From: CAYSCS01 sp964429695
Lineage (GTDB): Bacteria; Acidobacteriota; Aminicenantia; Aminicenantales; Aminicenantaceae
NCBI GenBank assembly: GCA_964429695.1
Contig: CAYSCS010000008.1
Span: 1 to 23,920 of the forward strand
Direction: 5' to 3'
DNA: 23,920 bases
Positions 1-7,358 of this stretch are shown one piece after another (position 1 is the first letter of the stretch; every line of letters begins with the position of its first letter). A program made the position numbers and the translations under genes. The notes beneath the pieces are model-generated. The model worked only from the letters and a program-made list of their open reading frames with translations, had not been told where the DNA came from and did no database searches.

Positions 1-590
1 AGATAGAGGGTATCAAAATTGAAGTAGTTAGGATAGTCAATTGATTCATGTTAAAAGAGATTGATGCGCTCTAAAATAGGGGGTTCACGAAAATCCGTTT
101 TACTAACTCTGCGATTTTTTGAGGGGGGATAGGGCTAAAAGGGCCGAGTTTACAAATGTTTAGCATCATAATTTATTGATATATAATGAGTCAGAATTTG
201 GTGAAGACCTGTTGACGAGTATTTTTGTTAGGGGAAAATCTCTTTATAAGTTAGCTCCTCATCCTTCTTCGATTTTTTTTCTTCGTCATTGAGTAATTGA
301 GCGAGCTCTGCTCAGTCGTTCTTGAGATCCTGAGGGAGTCATCATAGATCAGGATTTTTTAGTATTTTGACGGCTTTCTAAGAGAAGGGAGGGACATCCA
401 GAGTTTTCCTTTTTGGAAGATAAGACGAGTTGGTATTAATTACGAACATTCCAGAGTCTCTTTGGGTATGTTTGCACCATTCTCGATGATTCCTAGCTGT
501 CTTTGATTGAAAAGATTGAGAAAAAGATGTTCCTTAGGATTCCCTGAAAAAAGAATTTATTATTAAAAAAAGGTATTTCATAAAGATTCT
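1..590. other. Non-coding stretch, possibly degraded sequence, upstream of lexA
   Basis: No frame on either strand stays open long enough, or looks enough like a known family, to call a gene. One plus-strand frame (about 180-550) is broken by several stops. One minus-strand stretch (about 375-500) contains the string GMFVINTN, which faintly recalls a segment of DDE transposases but is too weak to name. A T-rich segment with short imperfect inverted repeats around AAAATC/GATTTT lies at 90-120. The stretch may be decayed mobile DNA; I cannot show it. Confidence 0.35.
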
Positions 591-591
591 C

Positions 592-620
592 TTGACAAAT
601 GAGAGAGAAGGAGTTATTAA
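592..620 (+). promoter_or_regulatory. Putative lexA promoter
   Basis: A perfect -35 box TTGACA (592-597) is followed after 17 bases by TATTAA (615-620), which matches four of six -10 positions. Transcription would begin near 627. This argues against the ATG at 599 as the lexA start and favours the ATGs at 638 or 650. Because LexA normally represses its own gene, the operator should lie in or next to this site. I do not see a canonical proteobacterial or Firmicutes LexA box here. Confidence 0.45.
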
Positions 621-625
621 TATAT

Positions 626-649
626 ATGGTGAACAAAATGGTAAACAAG
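626..649 (+). repeat. 12-bp tandem repeat at the 5' end of lexA
   Basis: Two adjacent 12-base units, ATGGTGAACAAA and ATGGTAAACAAG, differ at two positions. If translated they read MVNK-MVNK and supply alternative ATG starts at 626 and 638, with a third ATG at 650. The unit contains GAAC/AAAC half-site-like strings just downstream of the promoter, so it could be an operator or simply a slippage duplication. Confidence 0.6.
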
Positions 650-1255
650 ATGAGGGAAAGGCTAACCGAGCGTCAGGAGAGAGTCTTGAAAGCCATCGAA
701 AGCTTCATCCTCGAGCATGGATATTCTCCCACAATCCGCGAGCTGGGGAGTATCCTCAAGATTGCCAGCCCCTCGGCTGTTTTCAAGCATCTTCTGAGCC
801 TGGAGAAGAAGGGCTATTTGAAAAGGATGAAGGGAGAGGTGAGGTTCCTCGCTTTTCAGTCTCCTTTGGAGACCAGAGTGAGGGTTCCTCTGGCGGGGCT
901 TGTTCCTGCAGGCAGGCCGAAGGAGGTCTTTGATCTCTTGGGGGAGGCAGTCGAGGTTCCAGAGTGGATGGTGGGGAAGAGGAGGGATAACATCTTCTGC
1001 ATTCATGTCGAGGGGAAGAGCATGGTCGATGCCTACATCGACGATGGAGACCGGGTGCTTGTGGAGAGGACAAACTCGGCAAGCTCTGGAGAGATGGTAG
1101 TGGCTCTTCTGGATGATGGCTCTGTGACCTTGAAGAGGCTCCGTATCGAGAATGGAGAGGTCTTTCTCATGCCCGAGAATCCGGAGTTTGAGCCGATAAG
1201 GGTGAAGGAGTTGAGGATTCTGGGGAGGGTGATAGGTGTTCTGAGGAAGTACTGA
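638..1255 (+). CDS. lexA: LexA repressor (SOS regulator, self-cleaving)
   Basis: This is the transcriptional repressor of the SOS response. It dimerises on operators and cleaves itself when activated RecA filaments form. From the start at 638 it has 205 residues, close to the E. coli length of 202. An N-terminal winged helix (about 6-72; LTERQERVL, then the recognition region SPTIRELGSIL) is followed by an S24-type latent protease. The Ala-Gly cleavage site is A91-G92 in LVPAGRP, the nucleophile is S128 in GKSMVDAYIDDGD, and the general base is K166 in SVTLKRL; all are present. The start is uncertain: ATGs at 599, 626, 638 and 650 are in frame. I prefer 638 because GGTGA lies just upstream and the putative promoter covers 592-620. 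It heads a polymerase cassette, which suggests that it controls it. Confidence 0.93.
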   Translation: MVNKMRERLTERQERVLKAIESFILEHGYSPTIRELGSILKIASPSAVFKHLLSLEKKGYLKRMKGEVRFLAFQSPLETRVRVPLAGLVPAGRPKEVFDLLGEAVEVPEWMVGKRRDNIFCIHVEGKSMVDAYIDDGDRVLVERTNSASSGEMVVALLDDGSVTLKRLRIENGEVFLMPENPEFEPIRVKELRILGRVIGVLRKY

Positions 1256-1385
1256 ACCCCGCCCTGGCTGAGGCAGCCTGGGGTGAGCTTCTCTCGAGTT
1301 CGGGCGAGCTAGGTGCTGAGGAAAGGGTTGCGACTCAAGGGTCTTTGGAGGCGAGGCTCTCTCAGTTTTTGAAGAGGGAGGGAAG

Positions 1386-2609
1386 ATGGGAGGCAGGTTT
1401 ATCATTCATGTTGACATCGACGCTTTCTTTGCCGCAGTTGAGGTCTTGCTCAATCCCTCTCTTCGAGGTAAGCCAGTGATTGTCGGAGGACTTCCCCATG
1501 AGAGGGGGGTAGCCTCCACCGCTTCCTATGAGGCGAGGAGGTATGGTGTCCATTCAGGCATGGCGCTCCAGAAAGCCTACCAGCTCTGCCCGCAGGGAGT
1601 ATTCATCAGGGGAAACTACCAGATTTACAGGGCTTTTTCAGAAAAATTTTTCCGCATCCTTCATGAATATACGCCGGACGTTGAGGAAGCCTCTCTGGAT
1701 GAGGCTTACCTCGAGCTCACCCGTTGCCGTCCCCTCTATGCCTCTTTCTCTCAAACCGCAAGAGACATCAAGCAGAGGGTAGAAAGGGAGCTGGGGCTTG
1801 CGGTCTCAGTGGGTGTTGGACCCAATAAGCTCCTCGCCAGGCTGGCAACCAGCAGGGCTAAGCCAGGTGGTTTTTTTGAAGTCAGGCATGGAGAGGAGGA
1901 GGAATTCCTGAAAGAGCTCGGGATAGAAGCTCTTCCTGGAGTGGGACCCAAAGCGCAAGTCATCCTCCGCATGTTAAACATCCATAAGATCAAGGATCTG
2001 TGGACCCTCCAGCGCTCCACTCTCCGTTCGCTTTTCGGAGTAAACGGAGAAGAGCTCTATCTTCAGTCTCGAGGGATAGACACCCGCCCCTTGCTCGTCT
2101 CTTCTCCCCCTAAATCTATCTCCCGGGAGACGACCTTCCTCGAAGACATCTGGGATAGATCCCTCCTTCTTGCTCATCTTGCCTACCTCTGCGACAGGCT
2201 CTCTCTTTCCCTGCGGAAAGAACGCCTTTTTGCCCATATCATCGAGGTCAAGGTGAGGTATTCGGATTTTAAGACGGAGGCACGCCGCCGGCTCCTCCTT
2301 TTACCCCTCGCAGAGATGAGAGAAATCTTCAGGATCGCCAGGGAACTCTTTCTCGAGCTTTTCTCCTCATCGCGTCTGGCTCTCCGGCTCGTGGGAGTTA
2401 AAGCCTCAGACCTCGTGAGGGCGAAGACTCTTTCTCTCTTTGAACCATACTCAGAGAGAGGCGAGAGACTGGGAGAGGCAGTGGATAGGGTGAGGGAGAA
2501 GTATGGGTTCGGCTCGTTACTTACGGCACGGGAGAAGATGCTCGAGACACTGTATGAATTTGAAAAGAAGCGAGGCTTCATCTTGAAAACAGCCTCCCTG
2601 ACAAAATAG
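1386..2609 (+). CDS. dinB: Y-family translesion DNA polymerase (DinB/Pol IV type)
   Basis: This low-fidelity polymerase of 407 residues extends DNA past lesions. The palm carries the catalytic acidic residues: D10 and D12 in HVDIDAFFAAVE, and D105-E106 in EASLDEAYLEL. F15 sits at the steric-gate position that excludes ribonucleotides. Helix-hairpin-helix segments (about 175-215; GIEALPGVGPKA) and a little-finger domain beginning near SISRETTF follow. LSLF in the C-terminal part (about residues 353-357) resembles the sliding-clamp-binding motif. Because the active site is intact, this is not a classical ImuB, which has lost these acids. A strong purine-rich ribosome binding site (GAGGGAGG) precedes the ATG. 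It lies 130 bases after lexA and ends two bases before the DnaE-type gene, so LexA control and translational coupling are likely. Confidence 0.92.
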   Translation: MGGRFIIHVDIDAFFAAVEVLLNPSLRGKPVIVGGLPHERGVASTASYEARRYGVHSGMALQKAYQLCPQGVFIRGNYQIYRAFSEKFFRILHEYTPDVEEASLDEAYLELTRCRPLYASFSQTARDIKQRVERELGLAVSVGVGPNKLLARLATSRAKPGGFFEVRHGEEEEFLKELGIEALPGVGPKAQVILRMLNIHKIKDLWTLQRSTLRSLFGVNGEELYLQSRGIDTRPLLVSSPPKSISRETTFLEDIWDRSLLLAHLAYLCDRLSLSLRKERLFAHIIEVKVRYSDFKTEARRRLLLLPLAEMREIFRIARELFLELFSSSRLALRLVGVKASDLVRAKTLSLFEPYSERGERLGEAVDRVREKYGFGSLLTAREKMLETLYEFEKKRGFILKTASLTK

Positions 2610-2611
2610 AG

Positions 2612-5464
2612 ATGTTTATTCCCCTTCGGGTTCATTCTGTCTACAGCAAAGGCAAGGGAGGGCTCACCTTGGAAGAGCTTGCCTCATGGGTTGAGAGTAA
2701 AGGGCTTCGCAAGGTAGCCCTCACGGATGTGGAAAACCTGTATGGCTGGGGAAGGTGGAAAAGGGTGGCCGTAGAAATCGGCTTTTTCCCTGTTTTCGGA
2801 TGTGAAATGGAGCTTCAAGGCAAGAGATTTGTGTTTCTTGTGAAAGAGAAAGAGGGGTACTGGAATCTTGTAGAAATCCTCAACCGCAGGAGCGGAGGAA
2901 AGACAGAGGGGCTGATTACAATCTTTGTTCCCCCGCCTCGGGGAGAAGTGCCTCCTGAGGAGTTTTCCTTTGGGGAAGATTTCTACGTTGGCTGCGATTT
3001 TTTTAATTTCCAAAATGCACAGACTTGGGCGAGGAAGCATGGCTTTCCGCTGGTGTGGGTAAATCCCTTGAAGTATATCAGGAGCCCTGAAAGACTCATC
3101 CTTCTCCATTCTATCCAGAAGAAGATTCCCTTCCCCCCGGAGAATGATAAACTGAGAAGCAGAGTAGAGGTGTTTGGTCCGGCTCAGGAGAGGCTTGCTC
3201 TGAAGAAATTTGGCCCTTTGCTTAAGGAGGCCTTGCAGCAGACTTTTGAAGTAGCCGAGAAGTGTTCGTTTGTTTTTGAAGGCATTGTCCCTCCCCTTCC
3301 TGAGCGCCTTTTTCCGCTGAGCTTGAGAGAGGTAGTGCTCGAGAAACTGCGACGACGCAGAGACCTGAGCTGGAGAGAAAGAGAGAGGGCGAGGAGAGAG
3401 TTAGAGGTAGTCGAAGGCTCAGGGTTTGCTCCCTATTTTCTCATCGTTCACGATGTGGTTGAATTCGCACGCCAGAGGGGTATCCTCTATAACTTAAAAG
3501 GGTCCGGTGCTTCTTCCTTTCTGGCTTATCTTCTGGGTATCTCCCATGTCAACCCCATGGAGTTCGATCTCTACTTTGAGAGGTTTCTCAACAGGGGTCG
3601 GAGCGACCCCCCGGATTTTGATCTGGATTTCGACTCACGACGCAGGGACGAGGTTCTTTCTTATGTGCTTGAAAAATACAACAGCCAAAGAACGGGAGCA
3701 GCTTATGTCTGCAGCCTGAAGAACTATCGGGCTCGTTCCGCGCTTTATGAGACTGCCCGAGCTTTCGGAGTTCCGCCAGAGGAGGCGAGGTCCCTCTGTA
3801 GACGTATTCCCTTTTTTGCCGAACCCCATTTCCTCAAAAAAGACACTCCTCCCCCGGGTTATGAAAGGATTTGGGAGGCTGCCTCCCAGCTTTCTTCTGT
3901 CTATTGTGAAAGCTCTCTCCATGTAGGGGGAGTGATCCTCACGCCTTCACCCCTCGAACGCTACCTCCCCCTTGAAGAATCGGCCAAGGGTTACCGTATG
4001 TCTCACTTTGACCGTGAGGCTGTGGAGGATCTGAAACTCATCAAGCTCGACCTTCTTTCTGTGAGAGGGCTGGCGGCTATTTCTGAGACGTGCCAGAGGC
4101 TTCGTCTCCATCGTATTCCCGCAGGGGATGAGAAGGCTTATGAGCTGTTGAAGAAGGGTTTGACCATAGGCTGTTTCCAGGTGGAGAGCCCGGCCATGAT
4201 GAATCTCCTCCGCCGTATGAAGCCCGAAAACATCCACGAATTGACGCAAGCCCTTGCCCTCATCCGTCCTGGACCAACAGAAAGCGGGATGAAAGAGGCT
4301 TTCCTTCGAGCTCGGGAGGGGAGACCCATCTCGCATTCCCCTTTGATGAAGAGGGTTCTTCCCGAGACTTCTGGGTTATTGATTTACGAAGAACAGGTGA
4401 TGCAGATTGTCGAGCGCGTAGCGGGCGTGTCTCCAGATGAGGGAGATCTTCTGCGGCGGGAGCTGAGGCTTCAAAAGAAAAATTTCCCCCTCAAGGAGAA
4501 TTTTTTCCGCGAGGCGCGGGAGAGGGGATATACTTTAGAGGAGGTGAGAAGGTTGTGGAGGACGATGGAAAAGTTTTCCTCCTATTCATTCAACAAGGCC
4601 CACAGCGCTTCCTACGCCTCAATGGCTTACCGTGCGGTTTATCTCAAGGCACACTACCCTCTTCCTTACCTCGCAGCCGTGCTCAATGCAGGGGGGGGAT
4701 ATTATCCTCTTGCCGAATACATTGCGGAGGCGAAGCGGATGGGAATAAAAATCCTCCCTCCGGACATAAACCGGAGCGGCTATCAATTTGAGGTCGAGGG
4801 AGAGGGCATTCGAGTGGGATTCCTCTCCATCAAGGGACTTAACTTCAAGACCGCAGAGAAGATAATCGAAGAGAGAAAAAAAGGGGCATACCTTTCTCTT
4901 GAAGACTTCCTCTCTCGCCTCCCTCTGACCAAGGCAGAGCTTTTTCCCCTGATAAAGGCAGGGGCGTTTGACCCTCTCGAGCCTCAAAGAAGCCAGCAGA
5001 TTCTTCGCTACTTCCAGGGGATAGAAGGGATGGGCGGGATTTCAGAACTCGACCCCATCCAGAAGAGAGAGATGGTTATAGAGGCGCTGGGTTTTGACCC
5101 TGAGGGAGATTCTCTGTCTCTCTTCAGAGGAAAGAGGCCAATGCTCAGGATTAAAGACCTCAAAGACTGCGTTGGTCAGGAAGTCGAGCTTTTAGTCAGG
5201 GTAGTGGATGCGCGGAAGAAAGTTTTAAAGGGAGGGGAAAAATACTTCTTCCTCTTCGAGGACGAGACAGGACTCCTGGAGGGAGTAGGCGAGAGGGAAT
5301 GTCTTGCGCTTGACTCAACTCTTTTCTGCCTCTTGAGAGGGGTTGTTCGCAGGGATGGAGATGGTCGCGCTAAGCTCTTCAATTGTTCCTTTACCAGATA
5401 TTCCCCCTACCGCGGGTTTGGATTCCCTTTGGGTGATTTCAGAATGCGAGAAAGCGAGGGATAA
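2612..5464 (+). CDS. dnaE2: Short DnaE-type DNA polymerase III alpha subunit (error-prone DnaE2/ImuC-like)
   Basis: This C-family replicative-type polymerase has 950 residues, shorter than housekeeping DnaE (about 1160) and than most DnaE2 proteins. A PHP domain comes first (1-190; LRVHSVYS, ALTDVENLYG) and has lost several histidines that bind metal in active PHP exonucleases. The polymerase core keeps the catalytic aspartates D337 and D339 in PPDFDLDFDSRRRDEV and D480 in IKLDLLSVRGL, plus KGSGASS, IRPGP, YEEQVMQI and FNKAHSASYA. SLSLF at 834-838 is a likely sliding-clamp motif. An OB-fold follows (about 855-925) and the tail is short. NYRARSALYETARAFG resembles DnaE2. The gene starts two bases after the Y-family polymerase stop with little Shine-Dalgarno sequence, so translation is probably coupled. 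It is presumably a mutagenic SOS polymerase; a housekeeping role cannot be excluded from this window. Confidence 0.88.
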   Translation: MFIPLRVHSVYSKGKGGLTLEELASWVESKGLRKVALTDVENLYGWGRWKRVAVEIGFFPVFGCEMELQGKRFVFLVKEKEGYWNLVEILNRRSGGKTEGLITIFVPPPRGEVPPEEFSFGEDFYVGCDFFNFQNAQTWARKHGFPLVWVNPLKYIRSPERLILLHSIQKKIPFPPENDKLRSRVEVFGPAQERLALKKFGPLLKEALQQTFEVAEKCSFVFEGIVPPLPERLFPLSLREVVLEKLRRRRDLSWRERERARRELEVVEGSGFAPYFLIVHDVVEFARQRGILYNLKGSGASSFLAYLLGISHVNPMEFDLYFERFLNRGRSDPPDFDLDFDSRRRDEVLSYVLEKYNSQRTGAAYVCSLKNYRARSALYETARAFGVPPEEARSLCRRIPFFAEPHFLKKDTPPPGYERIWEAASQLSSVYCESSLHVGGVILTPSPLERYLPLEESAKGYRMSHFDREAVEDLKLIKLDLLSVRGLAAISETCQRLRLHRIPAGDEKAYELLKKGLTIGCFQVESPAMMNLLRRMKPENIHELTQALALIRPGPTESGMKEAFLRAREGRPISHSPLMKRVLPETSGLLIYEEQVMQIVERVAGVSPDEGDLLRRELRLQKKNFPLKENFFREARERGYTLEEVRRLWRTMEKFSSYSFNKAHSASYASMAYRAVYLKAHYPLPYLAAVLNAGGGYYPLAEYIAEAKRMGIKILPPDINRSGYQFEVEGEGIRVGFLSIKGLNFKTAEKIIEERKKGAYLSLEDFLSRLPLTKAELFPLIKAGAFDPLEPQRSQQILRYFQGIEGMGGISELDPIQKREMVIEALGFDPEGDSLSLFRGKRPMLRIKDLKDCVGQEVELLVRVVDARKKVLKGGEKYFFLFEDETGLLEGVGERECLALDSTLFCLLRGVVRRDGDGRAKLFNCSFTRYSPYRGFGFPLGDFRMRESEG

Positions 5465-5551
5465 CCTCCTTTGCTCCCTTGATAATTTTTCTAGAGGATG
5501 CTATTTTAGCCTCCATCTTAAAGCCATTAAACCGTGAAGGAGAGAATTGGG

Positions 5552-6112
5552 ATGGACGTCATTCAAGCCATAAAGGAGAGAAGGGCATACCGCTCCTTAG
5601 AGAAGGTGGAGATAAACGAAAGTTTGAGAGAGGATTTGGCAAGATGCGCGCAGCTCGCACCTTCCTGTTTTAACAATCAACCTGCAAAGTTTGTCTTTGT
5701 TTTTGAGGAGAGGGTCCTGAAAGAAATGCATTCTGCCCTTTCTTCAGGAAATGAGTGGGCTCGCGAGGCTTCTTTGATTGTGGCCGTTTTCAGCAAAAAG
5801 GAGGATGATTGCATCATCAAGGATAGAATATATAATGAGTTTGATTGCGGCCTTGCCACAGCTTTTCTCATCTTGAGAGCAACAGAGCTCGGGCTGGTTG
5901 CCCATCCAATCGCAGGGTACAGCCAGAAAAAAGTAAAGGAAATCCTCAAAATCCCAGAAGATTATAGCGTCATTACACTTGTGATTATGGGAAAGCATGC
6001 CGAGCTTCTCAATCCTGTCCTTTCTTCGAAACAGGTTGAATGGGAAAAGAAAAGACCCGAAAGAAAGCCTCTTAAGGAAATTATGTTTTTAAACACCTTC
6101 AAGAATGAATAG
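5552..6112 (+). CDS. Nitroreductase-family FMN oxidoreductase
   Basis: This 186-residue protein belongs to the nitroreductase superfamily, which uses FMN and NAD(P)H to reduce nitroaromatics, quinones or enones; the substrate cannot be read from sequence. Family marks are the N-terminal AIKERRAYRSLEKVEI (FMN-phosphate-binding arginines near 10-14), APSCFNNQPAKFVFV (36-50), the middle segment FDCGLATAFLILRATELGLVAHPIAGY, and the ending KRPERKPLKEI. An in-frame GTG lies at 5534, but AAGGAG at 5537-5542 is spaced nine bases from the ATG at 5552, so I use that ATG. It follows the DnaE gene by 87 bases on the same strand and could be read through from the SOS cassette, although its base composition is more like the later genes. 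Its stop is one base from the convergent decarboxylase stop. Confidence 0.88.
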   Translation: MDVIQAIKERRAYRSLEKVEINESLREDLARCAQLAPSCFNNQPAKFVFVFEERVLKEMHSALSSGNEWAREASLIVAVFSKKEDDCIIKDRIYNEFDCGLATAFLILRATELGLVAHPIAGYSQKKVKEILKIPEDYSVITLVIMGKHAELLNPVLSSKQVEWEKKRPERKPLKEIMFLNTFKNE

Positions 6113-6113
6113 C

Positions 6114-7358
6114 TCAGAGAATAACCTCAGGCGGGATATCTCTTGAGTTGTAATTTGAAGCCATGCTTCTGCAGTAGGCACCTGCGTAGAGAATGGCAAG
6201 AATATCCCCTTTCCTGGGGACAGGCATCAACACTCCTTTAGCAAAGACATCCCCTGTCTCACATAGATTCCCCGCTACGGTAACTGGCTCGAGGGAATCA
6301 GACTCAATTTGTGCGCAGTTGAGGATGGGATGTTCTGCTTGAGGATAGATCACGGTGCGGGGAATTGCATTCAATGTGCCTGAATTCACACAGGCAAATA
6401 TGTTTCCGTAGCTTTTTTTCACATACTCAACCCTGAGAAGAAGGACTCCTGCATTTCCTACAATATACTTGCCGGGCTCAAGGGCAATGGCCTTAATCTT
6501 TAATCCCGATTGAGAAACCGTCTTGCGGATAAAGTCTGCATATTCTTCGACAGGAAAGGGCTCCTGTTTCTCTGAATAGGGAAGAGAAAATCCTCCGCCA
6601 AAATCAAGGAATTCAAGTTGAATGCCAGCTTTTTCCAGTTCAATGGCTTTCTTTACCATTTTTTCCACTGCTCTTTTCACCAACTCAAGATCTTTCTTCA
6701 CCCACCCTGAGCCAAGATGTTGATGAAGAGCGATAGGTAAGAAGCCATACTTTGCTGCCTTATAAAAAACGGATGTTACCTTTTTTTCTTCTATCCCAAA
6801 TTTAATCGGAGTTCCATCAGTGGAAACTTTTCCCGCAGTGATGGCCTTGTGATCAAAGCCAGTTCCAATTCCTGGGTTCCATCTCACGCTTACTCTAAAT
6901 TCTTTTTTTGGAAAGAGCGAATCCTTTAATTCCTTCATTGACTCAAGCTGTTCTTCAGCGTCTATGTTAAAGATCATATTTTTGAAACGGAAAGCTCTTT
7001 TGATATCCTCTGCGCTCAAACTCGTTCCTGTGAAAATTATTCTTTCGGAGGGGAATCCTGCCTGGCTTGCTCTCTTTATTTCGTTGGGAGAGACAGCATC
7101 AATCCAGGCCCCTTCTTTTTCGAGAAGTTTCAGTATTTCAGGGTTTGAGTTCGCTTTCATTGCGTAGCAAATTCTTACTTCAAGATGAAACCTGTGCGAG
7201 AAGACCCTTTTGAGGAATCTGAAGTTGGAGAGGATTTGTTCACGGCTGTAAATGAAGAGAGGAGTTCCATTCTCCTCAGCAAGGTTTTTTGCCTCCTTGC
7301 CTCCGAGATAAAGTTTTCCGTTTCTCACTTTGATAAATTTATTTTCAAACCAGGTCAT
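6114..7358 (-). CDS. lysA: Diaminopimelate-decarboxylase-type PLP enzyme (LysA-like)
   Basis: This fold-III PLP decarboxylase has 414 residues; LysA removes CO2 from meso-diaminopimelate to give lysine. The PLP lysine is K68 in CYAMKANSN. HQHLGSG (213-219), DFGGGFSLPY (252-261) and EPGKYIV (294-300) bind cofactor phosphate and substrate. C366 in CETGDVFAKG and YAGAYCRSMASNYNSR (391-406) complete the site across the dimer. The segment GTLNAIPRTVIYPQAEHPI stands where many LysA proteins have GxNDLIRPALY, so a related substrate is possible. The ATG at 7358 is chosen; an in-frame TTG at 7385 is the alternative. A G-rich AGGGGGG stretch at about 7374-7380 could serve either poorly. The start overlaps the end of the upstream DUF72 gene by 14 bases, indicating one transcript. 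No other lysine-pathway genes are nearby. Confidence 0.82.
   Translation of the reverse strand: MTWFENKFIKVRNGKLYLGGKEAKNLAEENGTPLFIYSREQILSNFRFLKRVFSHRFHLEVRICYAMKANSNPEILKLLEKEGAWIDAVSPNEIKRASQAGFPSERIIFTGTSLSAEDIKRAFRFKNMIFNIDAEEQLESMKELKDSLFPKKEFRVSVRWNPGIGTGFDHKAITAGKVSTDGTPIKFGIEEKKVTSVFYKAAKYGFLPIALHQHLGSGWVKKDLELVKRAVEKMVKKAIELEKAGIQLEFLDFGGGFSLPYSEKQEPFPVEEYADFIRKTVSQSGLKIKAIALEPGKYIVGNAGVLLLRVEYVKKSYGNIFACVNSGTLNAIPRTVIYPQAEHPILNCAQIESDSLEPVTVAGNLCETGDVFAKGVLMPVPRKGDILAILYAGAYCRSMASNYNSRDIPPEVIL

Noticed and set aside
80..100. GGTTCACGAAAATCC read as a tRNA T-arm
   Set aside because: The loop is too long for a T-loop, and no acceptor, anticodon or D-arm is found around it.
190..225. 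Shared string GTTGACGAGT between 209-218 and the IS630-type remnant, suggesting a second copy
   Set aside because: Only ten bases match and the neighbouring translation does not follow the transposase, so chance is likely.
1256..1385. A short open frame between lexA and the Y-family polymerase that could be an imuA remnant
   Set aside because: It is only 130 bases long with no good start and no RecA-like motif.
662..1405. Long minus-strand open frame opposite lexA
   Set aside because: It lies wholly antisense to lexA, whose protease and DNA-binding motifs are clear. GC-rich coding DNA often leaves such frames open.
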